A stretch of 13,589 bases of DNA from JAKLQJ01 sp964534135 (GTDB lineage Bacteria > Elusimicrobiota > Elusimicrobia > Elusimicrobiales > UBA9959), in NCBI GenBank assembly GCA_964534135.1, contig CAZHQC010000059.1:1-13589 (forward strand), given 5' to 3'. How positions within the stretch are numbered: position 1 is the stretch's first letter; every line of letters starts with the position of its first letter. Below are positions 13,551 to 13,589 of this stretch, one piece after another. The notes below the pieces were generated by a model. That model saw nothing but the letters and a program-made list of their open reading frames with translations, was not told the DNA's origin and did not search any database. Both the position numbers and the translations under genes were made by a program.

Positions 13551-13589
13551 TTCAAGGCTATGCCAGTGCCGTAACAGAGGCTATGCCTT
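13551..13589 (-). repeat. family A palindromic repeat, copy A5, at the window edge
   Basis: The reverse strand reads AAGGCATAGCCTCTGTTACG then GCACTGGCATAGCCTTGAA, differing from the consensus at one base. Both GGC-TAT-GCC hairpins are present (13556-13564 and 13578-13588). The repeat unit may continue beyond the window. Confidence 0.85.

Noticed and set aside
13540..13572. Short reading frame from ATG 13540 preceded by AAGGAG at 13521
   Set aside because: The spacing to the ATG is too long, the frame stops after 11 codons and it runs into family A copy A5. A gene start disrupted by the repeat is possible but not supported.
1..13589. CRISPR array, insertion sequence with transposase, prophage or toxin-antitoxin genes
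   Set aside because: No regularly spaced direct repeats, no transposase, integrase or phage protein and no toxin-antitoxin pair are visible on either strand.

Overview
The window is AT-rich, gene-dense bacterial DNA. Two predicted lipoproteins and an AsmA-family protein point to a Gram-negative cell with an outer membrane. An ADP-forming acyl-CoA synthetase and a sugar-phosphate kinase suggest a fermentative, acetate-producing metabolism. Nothing here fixes the phylum, and the standard genetic code fits every gene.

Layout. 1-315: non-coding, with one copy of a dispersed repeat (family A). 316-387 (-): tRNA-Arg(UCU). 464-3917 (+): a tight three-gene unit of a TPR-type lipoprotein, a PD-(D/E)XK nuclease with a RecB/Cas4-type cysteine set, and an FGGY sugar kinase. 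3918-4217: no gene, but a weak terminator and a strongly structured region that may be an undescribed RNA. 4218-9765 (-): five genes in one direction, read as AsmA-like protein, lipoprotein, Maf, then QueD and thioredoxin reductase after a repeat-rich gap. The first two overlap by 4 bp. 9766-9984: divergent promoter region built largely of repeats. 9985-13306 (+): a PfkB kinase and an ADP-forming acetyl-CoA synthetase, 16 bp apart. 13307-13589: repeats, with a family A copy running to the window edge.

The most notable content is a set of palindromic repeats. Family A (about 39 bp, five copies) and family B (62-68 bp, with 16-bp inverted ends, two copies) lie between genes, but each also has one copy inside the acetyl-CoA synthetase gene. 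There they are translated in frame without a stop, much as the Rickettsia palindromic elements are. A 364-bp segment bounded by 22-bp inverted repeats lies between maf and queD, and one of its ends encodes the last 16 residues of Maf. Many of these repeats contain hairpins with a C-ATA-G triloop core (C-TAT-G on the other strand). Their stems differ in sequence but stay complementary, which suggests the structure is maintained.

Functionally, PfkB and the acetyl-CoA synthetase would act at the upper and final steps of sugar fermentation. The AsmA-like protein and the lipoproteins belong to the cell envelope. Maf, QueD and TrxB are housekeeping enzymes.
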